From NCBI RefSeq assembly GCF_900104675.1, contig NZ_LT629945.1, forward strand, positions 2,656,756 to 2,720,755: 64,000 nt of DNA, in the 5' to 3' direction. A program made the translations under genes and the position numbers. The stretch comes from Angelakisella massiliensis. GTDB taxonomy: Bacteria; Bacillota; Clostridia; Oscillospirales; Ruminococcaceae. The notes beneath the pieces were generated by a model. That model was not told the DNA's origin. It did no database searches and saw only the letters and a list, made by a program, of their open reading frames with translations. Below are positions 8,078-17,555 of this stretch, piece after piece; positions within the stretch are counted from its first letter, which is position 1, and each line of letters begins with the position of its first letter.

Positions 8078-9787
8078 TCAGCCCGCTTCGCCGGTCTTCT
8101 GCGTGATCCGGAAGATAACAAACTCTGCCGGTTTTACAGGAGCGACACCGATCACACAAATCAGACGTCCGTTGTCTATATCATCCTGGGTCATGGTGCT
8201 GTGGTCAATGTTGCAGAAGAACGCTTCCGCCTCTGTTGAACCCGCCAGCGCGCCCGAACGCCACATGGTCTTCAGGAAACCGTCAATGGTACGCTTGACT
8301 CTGGCCCACAAACGCTCATCGTTGGGCTCAAAGACCACCCAATTGGTGTTGGCCTTGATGGATTCTTCCAGATAAATGAACAGACGGCGTACGTTGACAT
8401 ATTTCCAGCTGGGATCGGAAGAGGTGGTTCTGGCACCCCATACCCGAATGCCCTGTCCGGGGAAGGAGCGGATCAGGTTGACGCCCTTGGGGTTGAGGAT
8501 GTCCTGCTCGCCCTTATTGAAGGGAACGCTCAGGCCGACGCAGCCCCGCACCACCTCATTGGCCGGTGCCTTGTGGACGCCTCTGCTGTTGTCGCTGCGG
8601 GCATAAATACCCACAACAGATCCGGAAGGCGGAATGTTGATGTTTCTCTTATCCATGGGATCGAACACGGTCAGCCAGGGATGATACATTGCCGCATAGG
8701 TGGAATCCACCATGCTTCTGTGGGTAAGGATCTCATCGGTTTTGGAAAGATCCTCCGGCATATCCAGCACCGCAAAACGGCTGGCCAGGTTCTCGCAATG
8801 GGCCACCAGAGTCAGCTGCACGCTGGGATCGGTAATGCCGGGAACCGCCATGATGGAAGCGGTATCATTGTCCAGGAAAGCCTGGATACCGGTACGTTTG
8901 CCGGGTCCGTTGTCAGTACCCATAAACACGTCGGGAGTGACCGCAGCCTTGCTGCCGTTGCTGCCTCCCTTGAGAGTAACAGAGGCGACGGAGCCGTCTT
9001 TGGAGAGAGCCTGGAAGGGATCTCCTTCAGGCACAGACACTACCTCACACCGTACCAAAGAGGATTTTGCCACTTTGTTGAGCAGATAGTTTGCACTGTT
9101 GATGTTGAAGGAAACATCACCATAGAACTCATCCACATCATCATATTTGACTTCCAGATTGAATTCGCAGGTGGAAATAGTGGTCTGAGGCACCAAACCA
9201 GTGTCCACACACTCTTCCTCAAATTCCTCGGCAAACTCAATGATGTTGTCCAGGCTCTTGACAACCACATTGTACTTTTTAACAGAGGGGCCTTCCAGCA
9301 CCACTACATCGCCATTCTCGAAGCCAACAGACTTCTTGACGCGATATTTTGCGCCGTCGATCTTTTCCAGGATCTGGGTTTTGGCTTTGCTGGCGGGAGT
9401 GAGGATCACATTGATATCATCGCCCCACTGGCCGGGATTGGCCGCGAAAAAGCGAATCATGGGGTTTTCCTCAGGAATGCTTCCTTCCGCCACCTTGGCA
9501 TCAGCAGGCACGCACCGGGAAATAAAGGCCCGGGAGCCGCCGTTCAAAAAGAAATGCTCCACACAGTAGGCGAGAAAACGATAATCGCCAAACTCACTGG
9601 CGGAAAGATATCCGCCAAACTTTCTCTTATAATCGGCAAAATTGGTAACCAAAACCGGCACGCCGCCAACCGGGCCACGCTCGGCCAGTCCGACAAAGCC
9701 AGCTGTGCTGGTTCCAACGCCCTCCATCGGCTTACCGCCAGATTCAAACTCTTCTACATAAACTCCAGGGGATAAATACTCTGCCAT
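8078..9787 (-). CDS. Contractile tail sheath protein
   Basis: A 569-residue sheath protein of the phage tail sheath family. The N-terminus MAEYLSPGVYVEEFESGG and the STAGFVGLAERGPVG motif are diagnostic of eCIS and phage sheaths. The C-terminal domain (FLKTMWRSGALAGSTEAEAF, then RLICVIGVAPVKPAEF) carries the arm that links neighbouring subunits. It is the first gene of the operon. The family start is the ATG at 9787, but the nearest strong SD (GGAAGGAGGC) lies about 30 nt upstream with a hairpin between them. An in-frame ATG at 9859 would add 24 residues that do not resemble a sheath N-terminus. Confidence 0.93.
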   Translation of the reverse strand: MAEYLSPGVYVEEFESGGKPMEGVGTSTAGFVGLAERGPVGGVPVLVTNFADYKRKFGGYLSASEFGDYRFLAYCVEHFFLNGGSRAFISRCVPADAKVAEGSIPEENPMIRFFAANPGQWGDDINVILTPASKAKTQILEKIDGAKYRVKKSVGFENGDVVVLEGPSVKKYNVVVKSLDNIIEFAEEFEEECVDTGLVPQTTISTCEFNLEVKYDDVDEFYGDVSFNINSANYLLNKVAKSSLVRCEVVSVPEGDPFQALSKDGSVASVTLKGGSNGSKAAVTPDVFMGTDNGPGKRTGIQAFLDNDTASIMAVPGITDPSVQLTLVAHCENLASRFAVLDMPEDLSKTDEILTHRSMVDSTYAAMYHPWLTVFDPMDKRNINIPPSGSVVGIYARSDNSRGVHKAPANEVVRGCVGLSVPFNKGEQDILNPKGVNLIRSFPGQGIRVWGARTTSSDPSWKYVNVRRLFIYLEESIKANTNWVVFEPNDERLWARVKRTIDGFLKTMWRSGALAGSTEAEAFFCNIDHSTMTQDDIDNGRLICVIGVAPVKPAEFVIFRITQKTGEAG

Positions 9788-9794
9788 ACAATTA

Positions 9795-9827
9795 CGGTTC
9801 CCAAAAGAGAACCGGCAGCCTCCTTCC
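9795..9827 (-). promoter_or_regulatory. SD plus intervening hairpin before the sheath start
   Basis: The strong SD-like GGAAGGAGGC is at 9827-9818. Between it and the sheath ATG (9787) lies an 8-bp stem with a four-base T loop (arms CGGTTCTC and GGGAACCG, 9814-9795). If folded, the hairpin brings the distant SD to a normal distance from the ATG; if unfolded, the spacing is too long. Structure and spacing are seen; the regulatory role is inferred. Confidence 0.45.
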
Positions 9828-9898
9828 TTCGCATAAAGCTTATTTAAACTCCCTTGCATTTCTGACCCAATTAAAGGAAGTCATGCAACATTATCAAA

Positions 9899-9912
9899 GC
9901 GATCATGATCGC
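9899..9912. promoter_or_regulatory. Perfect 14-bp palindrome in the sheath leader
   Basis: GCGATCATGATCGC is a perfect palindrome about 110 bp upstream of the sheath ATG and inside the transcribed leader. It could be an operator for a dimeric regulator. No regulator gene is adjacent, so its function is unknown. Confidence 0.3.
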
Positions 9913-10305
9913 CCTTCAGACTGCAAGACAAAACAGCCCCTCCGCTGATTCTCTCCATTTCAAAGAAAAATCAGCTTTTGTCCCAGTTACGCTCAAAGCC
10001 GACAGCTGTCATCATGGAATAAAACACTGAACCGCTCATCTGTTTCCCAGAAGGAACACGCCTTGCGGCAGTTCTTGTGAAACCAGCCTCACAGCATCAA
10101 AACTTTTTTCAAAAGCTTTGGTTACACATTCCACTGTACATTCAGTATGGTGTACAATCCATATGTTTATGGCTTGTCTTTCTGGAATATGCTCAGCGCA
10201 GCCGCTTTGCCTTACAGCCGAAATACTATCCGCAAGATGTTATGGAAACTTTGGATAAAAAGTTCACCGAATCGACAAGAAAAGAGAGATTCATTTTCTT
10301 CGTTT

Positions 10306-10312
10306 TTCGACA
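10306..10312 (-). promoter_or_regulatory. Possible Spo0A box downstream of the eCIS promoter
   Basis: The minus strand reads TGTCGAA, the core 0A-box, about 20 nt after the predicted transcription start, with a one-mismatch copy (TGTCGAT) at 10277-10271. A box downstream of the start would favour repression. Short motifs like this occur by chance, so support is weak. Confidence 0.25.
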
Positions 10313-10337
10313 TTTTGCGTCTTTCTTTCGTTTACTT

Positions 10338-10366
10338 ATTATATGAAATTATCAGTCTCCCGTCAA
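10338..10366 (-). promoter_or_regulatory. Strong sigma-A-type promoter of the injection-system operon
   Basis: On the minus strand a -35 TTGACG (10366-10361), a 17-bp spacer and a perfect TATAAT (10343-10338) form the best promoter upstream of the sheath. Transcription would start near 10331, giving a leader of about 540 nt before the sheath ATG at 9787. The leader (9788-10331) has no convincing gene; a 33-codon frame (MSKNEENE...) begins near 10313 but resembles nothing known. Confidence 0.65.
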
Positions 10367-10467
10367 GGCATAAATCCGCTTAAAATCAGTCATTTATCGT
10401 CCAAAAACAATCTTTCCGTTCCCTCCAAAACCCATCTGTTTCTGAGGATTAAAAATAGGAAAATAGC

Positions 10468-10529
10468 AAAAAAAATCCACCTACACTAAAGCTGAACTTT
10501 CTGTCCATTTCAGTGTAAGTGGATTTTTA
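10468..10529 (-). terminator. Rho-independent terminator of icd
   Basis: A long inverted repeat (arms AAAATCCACTTACACT and AGTGTAGGTGGATTTT on the minus strand) with a loop of about 21 nt and a following T-run, 75 bp after the icd stop. Confidence 0.85.
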
Positions 10530-10602
10530 TACAAAGATCAAAACAAATTCATCTTTTCAGCAGCCCGCTGTATCATCTCTGATTTTGGTATCTCCGAAAA
10601 AA

Positions 10603-11844
10603 TCAGGCGGACAGCAGCTCTACCTGAGCGGCCAGATTGGCCTCCAAGCGGCTGCGGATGGCTTTGAGCAAGCCGGCGTTATCCGGTACCTCCACCACGT
10701 CAGCGGGATCGCAAAGGATCGCCAGATCCTGGGAAAGGATTCCTTCCTCCATTGTCTGGATACCAGCATCCTCAAGGGCGTCGGCAAAGGCCATCAGAGC
10801 AGAATTATTGTCCAGCTCTCCCCTCTTTCTCAGCGCGCCGCTCCAGGAAAAGATAATTGCCAAAGGATTGGAGGAAACCGCCTCACCTTTCAAATAGCGA
10901 TAGTAATGATCGGTAATGGTGCCGTGGGCAGCCTCATACTCAAAGTTTCCATCGGGGCTTACCAGCACGCTGCTCATCATGGGCAAAGATCCCGCCGCAG
11001 CGGCCACCAGGTCGCTCATTACATCGCCGTCATAGTTCTTGCAGGCCCAGATCATTCCGCCCTTGGAACGGATGACCTTGGCGGCGGCATCATCGATCAG
11101 CGTATAGAAATACTTGATGTTCGCTTTCTCAAACCGGTCCCGATATTCCTCATCATAGATCCGCTGGAAAATCAGCTTGAAGGTTTGGTCATACTCTTTG
11201 GAAATGGTGTCTTTGGTGGAGAACCAGAGATCTTCTTTTCGATCCAAAGCGTATTCAAAACAAGCCCGGGCAAAGGATTCAATGGAATCATTGCGGTTGT
11301 GCATCGCCTGGAGAACTCCGGGACCATCAAACTCCGCAACTGTTCTGCGGTATGTCTCATTGCCGTTTTCATCAGTGAACACCAGTTCCGCTTTGCCGGC
11401 TCCGGGCACCCGGTATTCCACCGCCTTATATACATCACCATAAGCATGGCGCGCAATGGTAACAGGACGCTCCCAGCATCCTACAACAGGTTTGATCTTG
11501 GACAGCAGGATAGGAGTACGGAAAACCGTGCCGTCCAAAGCCGCCCGGATTGTGGCATTGGGGCTTCTCCACATCTTTTTCAGAGAATATTCCTGCATCC
11601 GCTGGAGATTGGCGGTAATGGTGGAACATTTCACTCCCACATGATGAACCTTGATGGCGTTGGCAGCATCCACTGTCACCTGATCGTTGGTGGCGTCCCG
11701 ATTAGGCAGACCCAAATCATAGTATTCTGTTTTCAGATCCACAAAAGGAAGAATCAATTCATCCTTGATCATCTTCCACAGAACACGGGTCATTTCATCC
11801 CCATCCATCTCCACAATGGGATTGAACATTGGAACCTTTTTCAT
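10603..11844 (-). CDS. icd: NADP-dependent isocitrate dehydrogenase
   Basis: A 413-residue enzyme oxidising isocitrate to 2-oxoglutarate and CO2 with NADP+ in the cytoplasm. The start MKKVPMFNPIVEMDGDEMTR and the length place it in the homodimeric, eukaryote-like class of NADP-IDHs. The ATG at 11844 is preceded by AGAGGTG; an upstream in-frame ATG at 11916 would add 24 residues not found in the family. YDLGLPNRDATNDQVT and the C-terminal EAAHGTITDHY segment with following basic residues fit the NADP site. It has its own promoter and terminator, and it supplies 2-oxoglutarate used by gdhA and ilvE nearby, a link inferred from function. Confidence 0.95.
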   Translation of the reverse strand: MKKVPMFNPIVEMDGDEMTRVLWKMIKDELILPFVDLKTEYYDLGLPNRDATNDQVTVDAANAIKVHHVGVKCSTITANLQRMQEYSLKKMWRSPNATIRAALDGTVFRTPILLSKIKPVVGCWERPVTIARHAYGDVYKAVEYRVPGAGKAELVFTDENGNETYRRTVAEFDGPGVLQAMHNRNDSIESFARACFEYALDRKEDLWFSTKDTISKEYDQTFKLIFQRIYDEEYRDRFEKANIKYFYTLIDDAAAKVIRSKGGMIWACKNYDGDVMSDLVAAAAGSLPMMSSVLVSPDGNFEYEAAHGTITDHYYRYLKGEAVSSNPLAIIFSWSGALRKRGELDNNSALMAFADALEDAGIQTMEEGILSQDLAILCDPADVVEVPDNAGLLKAIRSRLEANLAAQVELLSA

Positions 11845-12043
11845 CCTGCTGCACCTCTTTCTATTGGGTTCATCATCGTAAAAATACACGCTCCCGGTAC
11901 TGCGGCAAAATGACATCCCTCATTTGGGGAGGCCATGGAAAATATTCCTTACATGGACATTTCGCGGCATGATAAGAAGGAGCATTTTACTGTGGCGCTG
12001 CATCCTGTGTGTTTTGGGGAGGCAGTTGATTGTCACTGTCCCC

Positions 12044-12071
12044 AGTATAGCACACATTTGAAAATAATCAA
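12044..12071 (-). promoter_or_regulatory. Promoter of icd
   Basis: Minus-strand -35 TTGATT (12071-12066), 16-bp spacer, -10 TATACT (12049-12044). The leader to the icd ATG would be about 190 nt. Confidence 0.6.
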
Positions 12072-12650
12072 CAGGTAAAAACCAAAAAATGAAGTAAAAT
12101 TATTTTTTCTTGCAAAATTAAGTACAATCTCCTTCAAGAAACGCCTTTATATGGATATATTTAATAACAACCTGCAATAGTAAAGAAGATGTAAATTAAA
12201 TCCTGCATAAAAGGATCAGAACAAACACCTTCCGCTCCCGGTTTTCTTCCTTCACCTTTTCATCACACACTCTGGTTTTTAAATCATACAGTACTTCCCA
12301 AAAACTCCCTTATCTTTTGGATTTCTTCTTTACGGTTTGATGAAATAACTTCCTGGCATTCGTGGGAATTTTTCGGCTGTCTCATTTCCTGCCTATTTTT
12401 TTCTCATGCCGCAGCACCCGAGACAAGGTCTTCCGCTTTGCTGGTGGCTTGGCAGTGCCCTGCAGGGGTTTTATGCCGGCAAACTTCTTCATTCTGTCTC
12501 TCCCACCACTCGCTTCACTGTCTGTAAATGAAGCATTTTCTTTCTCTTTGCTGCTTTATCTTGTTTTTTGCAGTATCCCCCTTCACCGGAAGACTGAAAC
12601 GAAAGCGCTCCCCACTTCCCTGCAAAGCCGGAGGGTAAAGTCTGCAAAAT
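12072..12650. other. Intergenic stretch without a recognisable gene
   Basis: About 580 bp between the icd promoter and the ilvE terminator. The part near 12080-12350 is A+T-rich. Open frames here lack ribosome sites and family-like sequence, and I see no repeat or strong hairpin. Confidence 0.5.
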
Positions 12651-12652
12651 AA

Positions 12653-12700
12653 AACAGCAGAGCTCAGTTTGAACCGTCGTTCCAACAGAGCTCTGCTGTT
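12653..12700 (-). terminator. Rho-independent terminator of ilvE
   Basis: Arms AACAGCAGAGCTC and GAGCTCTGCTGTT pair perfectly around a 22-nt loop. On the minus strand the stem is followed by TTTATTTT. Confidence 0.85.
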
Positions 12701-12739
12701 CATGATTGTTTTAAACTGAAAATCGAATGGACGGAAGAA

Positions 12740-13819
12740 TCAATCAGCCGGGCAAACCTTCACGACCCATCCCATCTCGTCGGGCAGATCGCCATACTGA
12801 ATACCGGTCATGGTATCGTACAGCTTTTGGGTGATGGGGCCAATTTCTCCGTTATTGAAGGTAAGGATCTCCCCCTCCCACTTCAGCTCACCGATGGGAG
12901 AGACCACAGCGGCGGTACCGGTACCAAAGGCCTCCTGCAGTTTGCCCGCCTTATTGGCCTCAGACAGCTCCTCCATGGTAATGCGCCGTTCGGAAACAGG
13001 CAGACCCCACTTCTTGAGCAGCTCAATGGAGGATTTTCTGGTGATGCCGGGGAGGATGCTGCCGCTGAGCATGGGAGTGAGCACTTCGCCATCCACCACA
13101 AAGAAGACGTTCATGGCGCCCACTTCTTCGATGTACTTATGCTCCACACCGTCCATCCACAACACCTGAGAATAGCCCTGATTGTGAGCTTCGTCCTGCG
13201 CCGCCAGAGAAGCAGCATAGTTACCGCCGGTCTTGGCCGCGCCGGTACCGCCACGAACCGCACGGACATAATTGTCCTCCACATAAATCTTCACCGGAGC
13301 CAAGCCGGAAGCATAATAGGCGCCGGAAGGAGAAATGATGATGATAAACAGATATTCATCACCGGGCTTGACCCCCAGCATAGGATCGGTGGCAATAATG
13401 AAAGGACGGATGTACAGGGAGGTTCCCTCCTTGCGGGGGAGCCAGGCTTTATCCACCTCTACCAGTTCCTTTACCGCTTCCACACACAGCTCCTCGTCAA
13501 TGGCGGGGATGCACAGACGCTTATTGGAAGCGTTGAGACGCTTGAAGTTTTCCTCCGGACGGAACAGGCGAACATTGCCATCTTTACCGTAATAAGCCTT
13601 CATTCCCTCAAAAACCGTCTGGCCATAGTGGAAGCACATGGCGGCCGGGCTGAGAGAAAGGTTGTCAAAAGGAACGATGCGCCCATTGTGCCAACCCTTT
13701 CCGGTCTTATAGTCCATCAAAAACATGTGGTCAGTAAAAAGTTTACCGAATCCCAGATGGTCGGGATCAGTGGGTTTTGCCTTGGGAGCGGTGGTATAGG
13801 TTACGGGAAAACGAGCCAT
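12740..13819 (-). CDS. ilvE: Branched-chain amino acid aminotransferase
   Basis: A 359-residue class IV PLP aminotransferase moving amino groups between glutamate and the oxo acids of Leu, Ile and Val. The KTGGNYAASL motif around residue 205 carries the PLP lysine, and YIEEVGAMNVFFV is the conserved E-x-G substrate-site region. The length fits the longer (about 350 residue) BCAT subclass starting with an FTDHMF-type segment. Single-gene unit with its own promoter and terminator, lying between icd and gdhA. Confidence 0.95.
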   Translation of the reverse strand: MARFPVTYTTAPKAKPTDPDHLGFGKLFTDHMFLMDYKTGKGWHNGRIVPFDNLSLSPAAMCFHYGQTVFEGMKAYYGKDGNVRLFRPEENFKRLNASNKRLCIPAIDEELCVEAVKELVEVDKAWLPRKEGTSLYIRPFIIATDPMLGVKPGDEYLFIIIISPSGAYYASGLAPVKIYVEDNYVRAVRGGTGAAKTGGNYAASLAAQDEAHNQGYSQVLWMDGVEHKYIEEVGAMNVFFVVDGEVLTPMLSGSILPGITRKSSIELLKKWGLPVSERRITMEELSEANKAGKLQEAFGTGTAAVVSPIGELKWEGEILTFNNGEIGPITQKLYDTMTGIQYGDLPDEMGWVVKVCPAD

Positions 13820-13895
13820 CTTTCATCCATCCTTTCAGCAGGGAACGTATTCCCCCGCTTTTGTTGGGCTCCGCCAAAGCGGGACCATTTTCCTT

Positions 13896-13923
13896 ATTGT
13901 AGCACGTTACATCTGTTTGTCAA
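13896..13923 (-). promoter_or_regulatory. Promoter of ilvE
   Basis: Minus-strand TTGACA (13923-13918), 16-bp spacer, TACAAT (13901-13896), about 70 bp before the ilvE ATG. No leader peptide or T-box is visible. Confidence 0.75.
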
Positions 13924-14073
13924 TGAAAAAGGAAGATATACCGTCAATTGGGTCGGGTTTTTTATTGTCAGCAAATATTTTTTCCTTAAAAATTTGTTCA
14001 GAAGGGATGGTTCCCATATTTTTTTCGTTTCAGCTGGAGCACCCATCTCTTCTCCCTGAAACCAAAGTGATAA

Positions 14074-14105
14074 CACAAAATCCAGGACTGCTCCTGGATT
14101 TTGTG
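14074..14105 (-). terminator. Perfect hairpin after gdhA, probable terminator
   Basis: A 14-bp perfect stem (CACAAAATCCAGGA) with a CTGC loop lies about 125 bp after the gdhA stop. The T-tract is short, so its strength is uncertain. Confidence 0.6.
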
Positions 14106-14230
14106 CTTCCTTTTCAAAATAAGCCAAAGGGAAAATTACTCAGCGAAGACAGGGCCGCCGTTGCTCTCAGCCGCGGCTCTTAAACCCCATGATTCTAAGA
14201 CCCACAACTGAACATCACAGGTGTATGGAA

Positions 14231-15598
<1,368 letters not shown>

Positions 15599-15630
15599 TT
15601 ATCGCTGTGAATGAAAAAATATTTTTTCCT

Positions 15631-15659
15631 ATTTTAGCATCACCTTCCTTTTATTGCAA
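15631..15659 (-). promoter_or_regulatory. Promoter of gdhA
   Basis: Minus-strand TTGCAA (15659-15654), 17-bp spacer, TAAAAT (15636-15631), 48 bp before the start codon. Confidence 0.6.
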
Positions 15660-15792
15660 TATTTTTTCCGTCATTGTCTCATCATTGTTACAAACTTTTC
15701 GATTTTAGGAAATAAATCCGGAATTTGTGCAGGAAAATCTATGTAAAACTGCACTTTTTCCTTTTCAGTCATAAAAAGGGCTGACTTTTTTC

Positions 15793-15821
15793 TTGCCTGA
15801 AAGCCTTCAAAATGCTATAAT
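15793..15821 (+). promoter_or_regulatory. Promoter of rnpB
   Basis: TTGCCT (15793-15798), 17-bp spacer, TATAAT (15816-15821) with an upstream TG; the RNA would begin about 9 nt later. Confidence 0.8.
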
Positions 15822-15829
15822 ACTTTTTT

Positions 15830-16172
15830 GAGTGGACCGGACAGCAGCGGGAACAGTGCCGAAAGGCCGTTCATGAGGAAAGTCCGAGCTTCGCAGGGCA
15901 GGATAGCTGTTAACGGCAGCCGGAGGCGACTCCAGGGACAGTGCAACAGAGAGATACCGCCGGACTTCGGTTCGGCAAGGGTGGAAAGGCGGGGTAAGAG
16001 CCCACCAGCCTGTGGGAGACCACAGGGCTATGTAAACCCTATCCGAAGCAACACCGCACAGGGATCAGCACGGTGGCCCGCCGGATCCCGACCAGGTGGC
16101 TTGAGCCATGGGGCGACCCATGGCCTAGATAGATTGTTGTCTAAAACAAAACTCGGCTTACAGGTCCACTCA
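15830..16172 (+). ncRNA. rnpB: RNase P RNA, class A
   Basis: The catalytic RNA of RNase P, which matures tRNA 5' ends. The conserved cores are all present: GAGGAAAGTCCGAGCT near 15873, the AACAGAGAGATA-type segment near 15945, and the 3' core ending in ACAGGTCCACT. The 5' GTGGACCGG pairs with the 3' end to close helix P1. The size of about 340 nt and the P4-forming elements fit the ancestral A type. It has its own promoter and a long terminator hairpin. Confidence 0.97.
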
Positions 16173-16188
16173 TTAAAAAGTACATTTT

Positions 16189-16240
16189 AAAAAGCGGCAG
16201 GCTCATATTCCGGAAACGGCGTATGGGTCTGTCGCTTTTT
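16189..16240 (+). terminator. Terminator of rnpB (long hairpin)
   Basis: Outer arms AAAAGCGGCAG and CTGTCGCTTTT continue inward through further pairs to a GAAA-capped tip (about 23 bp in all, with wobbles) and end in a T-run. Confidence 0.8.
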
Positions 16241-16312
16241 ATGGGCGGCTGCATAAAATTGGTCTATCTGTCCATAATTTCCGCATAAATATGGTACGGG
16301 AGGCTGAGACCT

Positions 16313-16573
16313 ATGGTGGGGATTTCATTGACTTCGGCAAAAGCGGCTGCGGAGCAGGCCGAGCAGCGGCAGCTGGGATTGCTTTTGGAGCAGGTATCAG
16401 AGGATATTTCCCGTACACAGGTGTTGTTTGATCTGTGTGAAGACGAGCGTTTGACCGAATCGCTGATTTATCAGCTCAAATCATTGGAGCTCTACCGGGA
16501 CTATCTGATCATCCAGGCCAGGAAACCCCATACGGCACAACCCGCCTCCAGGGAGGTGGAGCTGATGGGGTAG
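16313..16573 (+). CDS. yaaL: YaaL family protein (DUF2508)
   Basis: Eighty-six residues, helical and acidic, with LFDLCEDERLTESLIYQLKSLELYRDYLI matching the DUF2508 pattern (F..v.d..Lid..IYelKa.E..Y.yLl). Function unknown. In Bacillus yaaL lies between recR and bofA; here it also precedes bofA by 5 bp, which supports the call. ATG with GGGAGG upstream. Confidence 0.75.
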   Translation: MVGISLTSAKAAAEQAEQRQLGLLLEQVSEDISRTQVLFDLCEDERLTESLIYQLKSLELYRDYLIIQARKPHTAQPASREVELMG

Positions 16574-16578
16574 AAACC

Positions 16579-16824
16579 ATGACGGTAGCTGCCGGATTAG
16601 GAGTATTGTTCATTCTGGGAGCATTGCTGATATTCCGTTTGCGCCGTCTGCTCAAGGCAATGTTTTTTTCCGCTGTGGGCGGAGGGGTGGCCCTGGCGGC
16701 AGTCAATCTTACCGGCCTGATTACCGGGGTCACGCTGCCGCTGAATCTCTTTTCCATGGGTGTGTGCGCGGTTCTGGGCGCTCCCGGCGTTATCAGTCTG
16801 CTGGTGATGCAGCTGTTCTGGTAG
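16579..16824 (+). CDS. bofA: Pro-sigma-K processing inhibitor BofA family protein
   Basis: An 81-residue membrane protein with two hydrophobic stretches (residues 3-20 and about 26-45), a third near the C-terminus, and the family segment LNLFSMGVCAVLGAPGVISLLVM. In Bacillus BofA restrains the SpoIVFB protease that activates sigma-K. Many Clostridia keep bofA next to yaaL. Directly follows yaaL (5 bp). Its presence supports a spore-former. Confidence 0.85.
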   Translation: MTVAAGLGVLFILGALLIFRLRRLLKAMFFSAVGGGVALAAVNLTGLITGVTLPLNLFSMGVCAVLGAPGVISLLVMQLFW

Positions 16825-16874
16825 CGTGTTTCCAGGAGCGTCCCGCTTTTCCTCAACTTCATCAGAATTTTAAA

Positions 16875-16903
16875 GGGCCCGATGGGTACATCCCATTGGG
16901 TCT
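16875..16903 (+). terminator. Hairpin after bofA, probable terminator
   Basis: Arms GGGCCCGATGGG and CCCATTGGGTCT pair with a few wobbles around TACAT, followed by TTTGAT. The T-tract is weak. Confidence 0.5.
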
Positions 16904-16967
16904 TTGATCTATATTGGAAGGGAAAGACTCTTCAGTCTGTCTCCAAAACATCGATGAAAAAGTCTAA

Positions 16968-17123
16968 TTTAAAATAATCATGGTCAGGCCCCCATGATTT
17001 CCAGGGTGCATCCACATCTACCCGCTTGGAAAGCCGGTGGTATCGCCTTTGATTCCGGCAGCAGCCTGCGGCGTATCCGGGGAGTATCTCCTGGAACCGT
17101 GAGGTTTTTTTGACCTATGCTCA
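16968..17123 (-). repeat. Divergent unit (D) of the dispersed multi-hairpin element
   Basis: Read on the minus strand, this 156-bp stretch shares TGAGC at the head, TTCCAGG, the 14-base block GGATACGCCGCAGG and the block GGCGATACC-CCGG with the units at 18723, 40441 and 60282, in the same order. The tail hairpin (arms AAATCATGG and CCATGATT) replaces the family's AAAATCAGG/CCTGATTTT. Sequence diverges strongly elsewhere, but stems are kept. It lies between the convergent 3' ends of bofA and mazF. Confidence 0.6.
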
Positions 17124-17152
17124 GGGCCCGGCGAAAAATTTCCGCCGGGCCC
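17124..17152 (-). terminator. Hairpin bordering unit D, terminator-like
   Basis: Arms GGGCCCGGCG and CGCCGGGCCC pair perfectly; TTATTTTC follows on the plus strand. It may terminate transcription and also forms the head-side border of unit D. Confidence 0.65.
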
Positions 17153-17189
17153 TTATTTTCCTCGCTTCGGGAAGGGCAGAGGGGCCGCT

Positions 17190-17555
17190 TTATGTACGGC
17201 CGTCCCTGCCGCCTCCCAGGCCAAAACTGATGGAAAGGGCCCGGTCTACTTCTTCCATATAAGGGTCCTCCAACCGGCCCATTTTTTCTTTCAGGCGCTT
17301 TTTGTCGATGGTTCGAATCTGTTCCAGCAGTACAATGGAGTCCCGCGACAGCCCGCAGTCACCTGAGTGGAGCTGGATATGGGTGGGCAAACGGGATTTA
17401 TCCTTCTGGCTGGTAATGGCCGCCGCGATCACTGTGGGACTGTACCGGTTACCCACGTCGTTCTGGACAATGAGGACCGGGCGCATTCCCCCTTGCTCCG
17501 ACCCCACCACCGGGCTCAGATCCGCATAATAAATATCTCCCCGCCGGACGCTCAT
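17190..17555 (-). CDS. MazF/PemK-type endoribonuclease (NdoA)
   Basis: A 121-residue toxin of the MazF family, a sequence-specific mRNA interferase. [27 protein letters not shown] is the classic N-terminus, SKLPTHI-type SRLPTHIQL and [16 protein letters not shown] complete the active-site frame. In Firmicutes this gene (ndoA) usually follows alr and a small antitoxin gene after acpS-nnr. Here no antitoxin frame is seen upstream on the same strand, and about 1.5 kb with a plus-strand gene and repeats separate it from the nnrD operon. The antitoxin may be elsewhere or lost. Confidence 0.9.
   Translation of the reverse strand: MSVRRGDIYYADLSPVVGSEQGGMRPVLIVQNDVGNRYSPTVIAAAITSQKDKSRLPTHIQLHSGDCGLSRDSIVLLEQIRTIDKKRLKEKMGRLEDPYMEEVDRALSISFGLGGGRDGRT

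Noticed and set aside
1-9787. Prophage interpretation of the tail genes
   Set aside because: No capsid, portal, terminase, lysis or integrase genes are in view, gene order matches eCIS, and there are two tube paralogues; the part outside the window could still change this.
10077-10346. Plus-strand open frame in the region upstream of the sheath gene
   Set aside because: It lies over the minus-strand promoter and leader, lacks a ribosome site and has a non-protein-like composition.
12362-12652. Plus-strand open frame of 96 codons between icd and ilvE
   Set aside because: No ribosome site, promoter or family resemblance; it ends at the ilvE terminator.
16918-17123. Possible SRP RNA, 6S RNA or riboswitch downstream of bofA
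   Set aside because: GGTCAGGCCC resembles the SRP RNA start, but the GGAAG tetraloop region is missing, and no riboswitch core fits. The similarity to the dispersed element explains it better.
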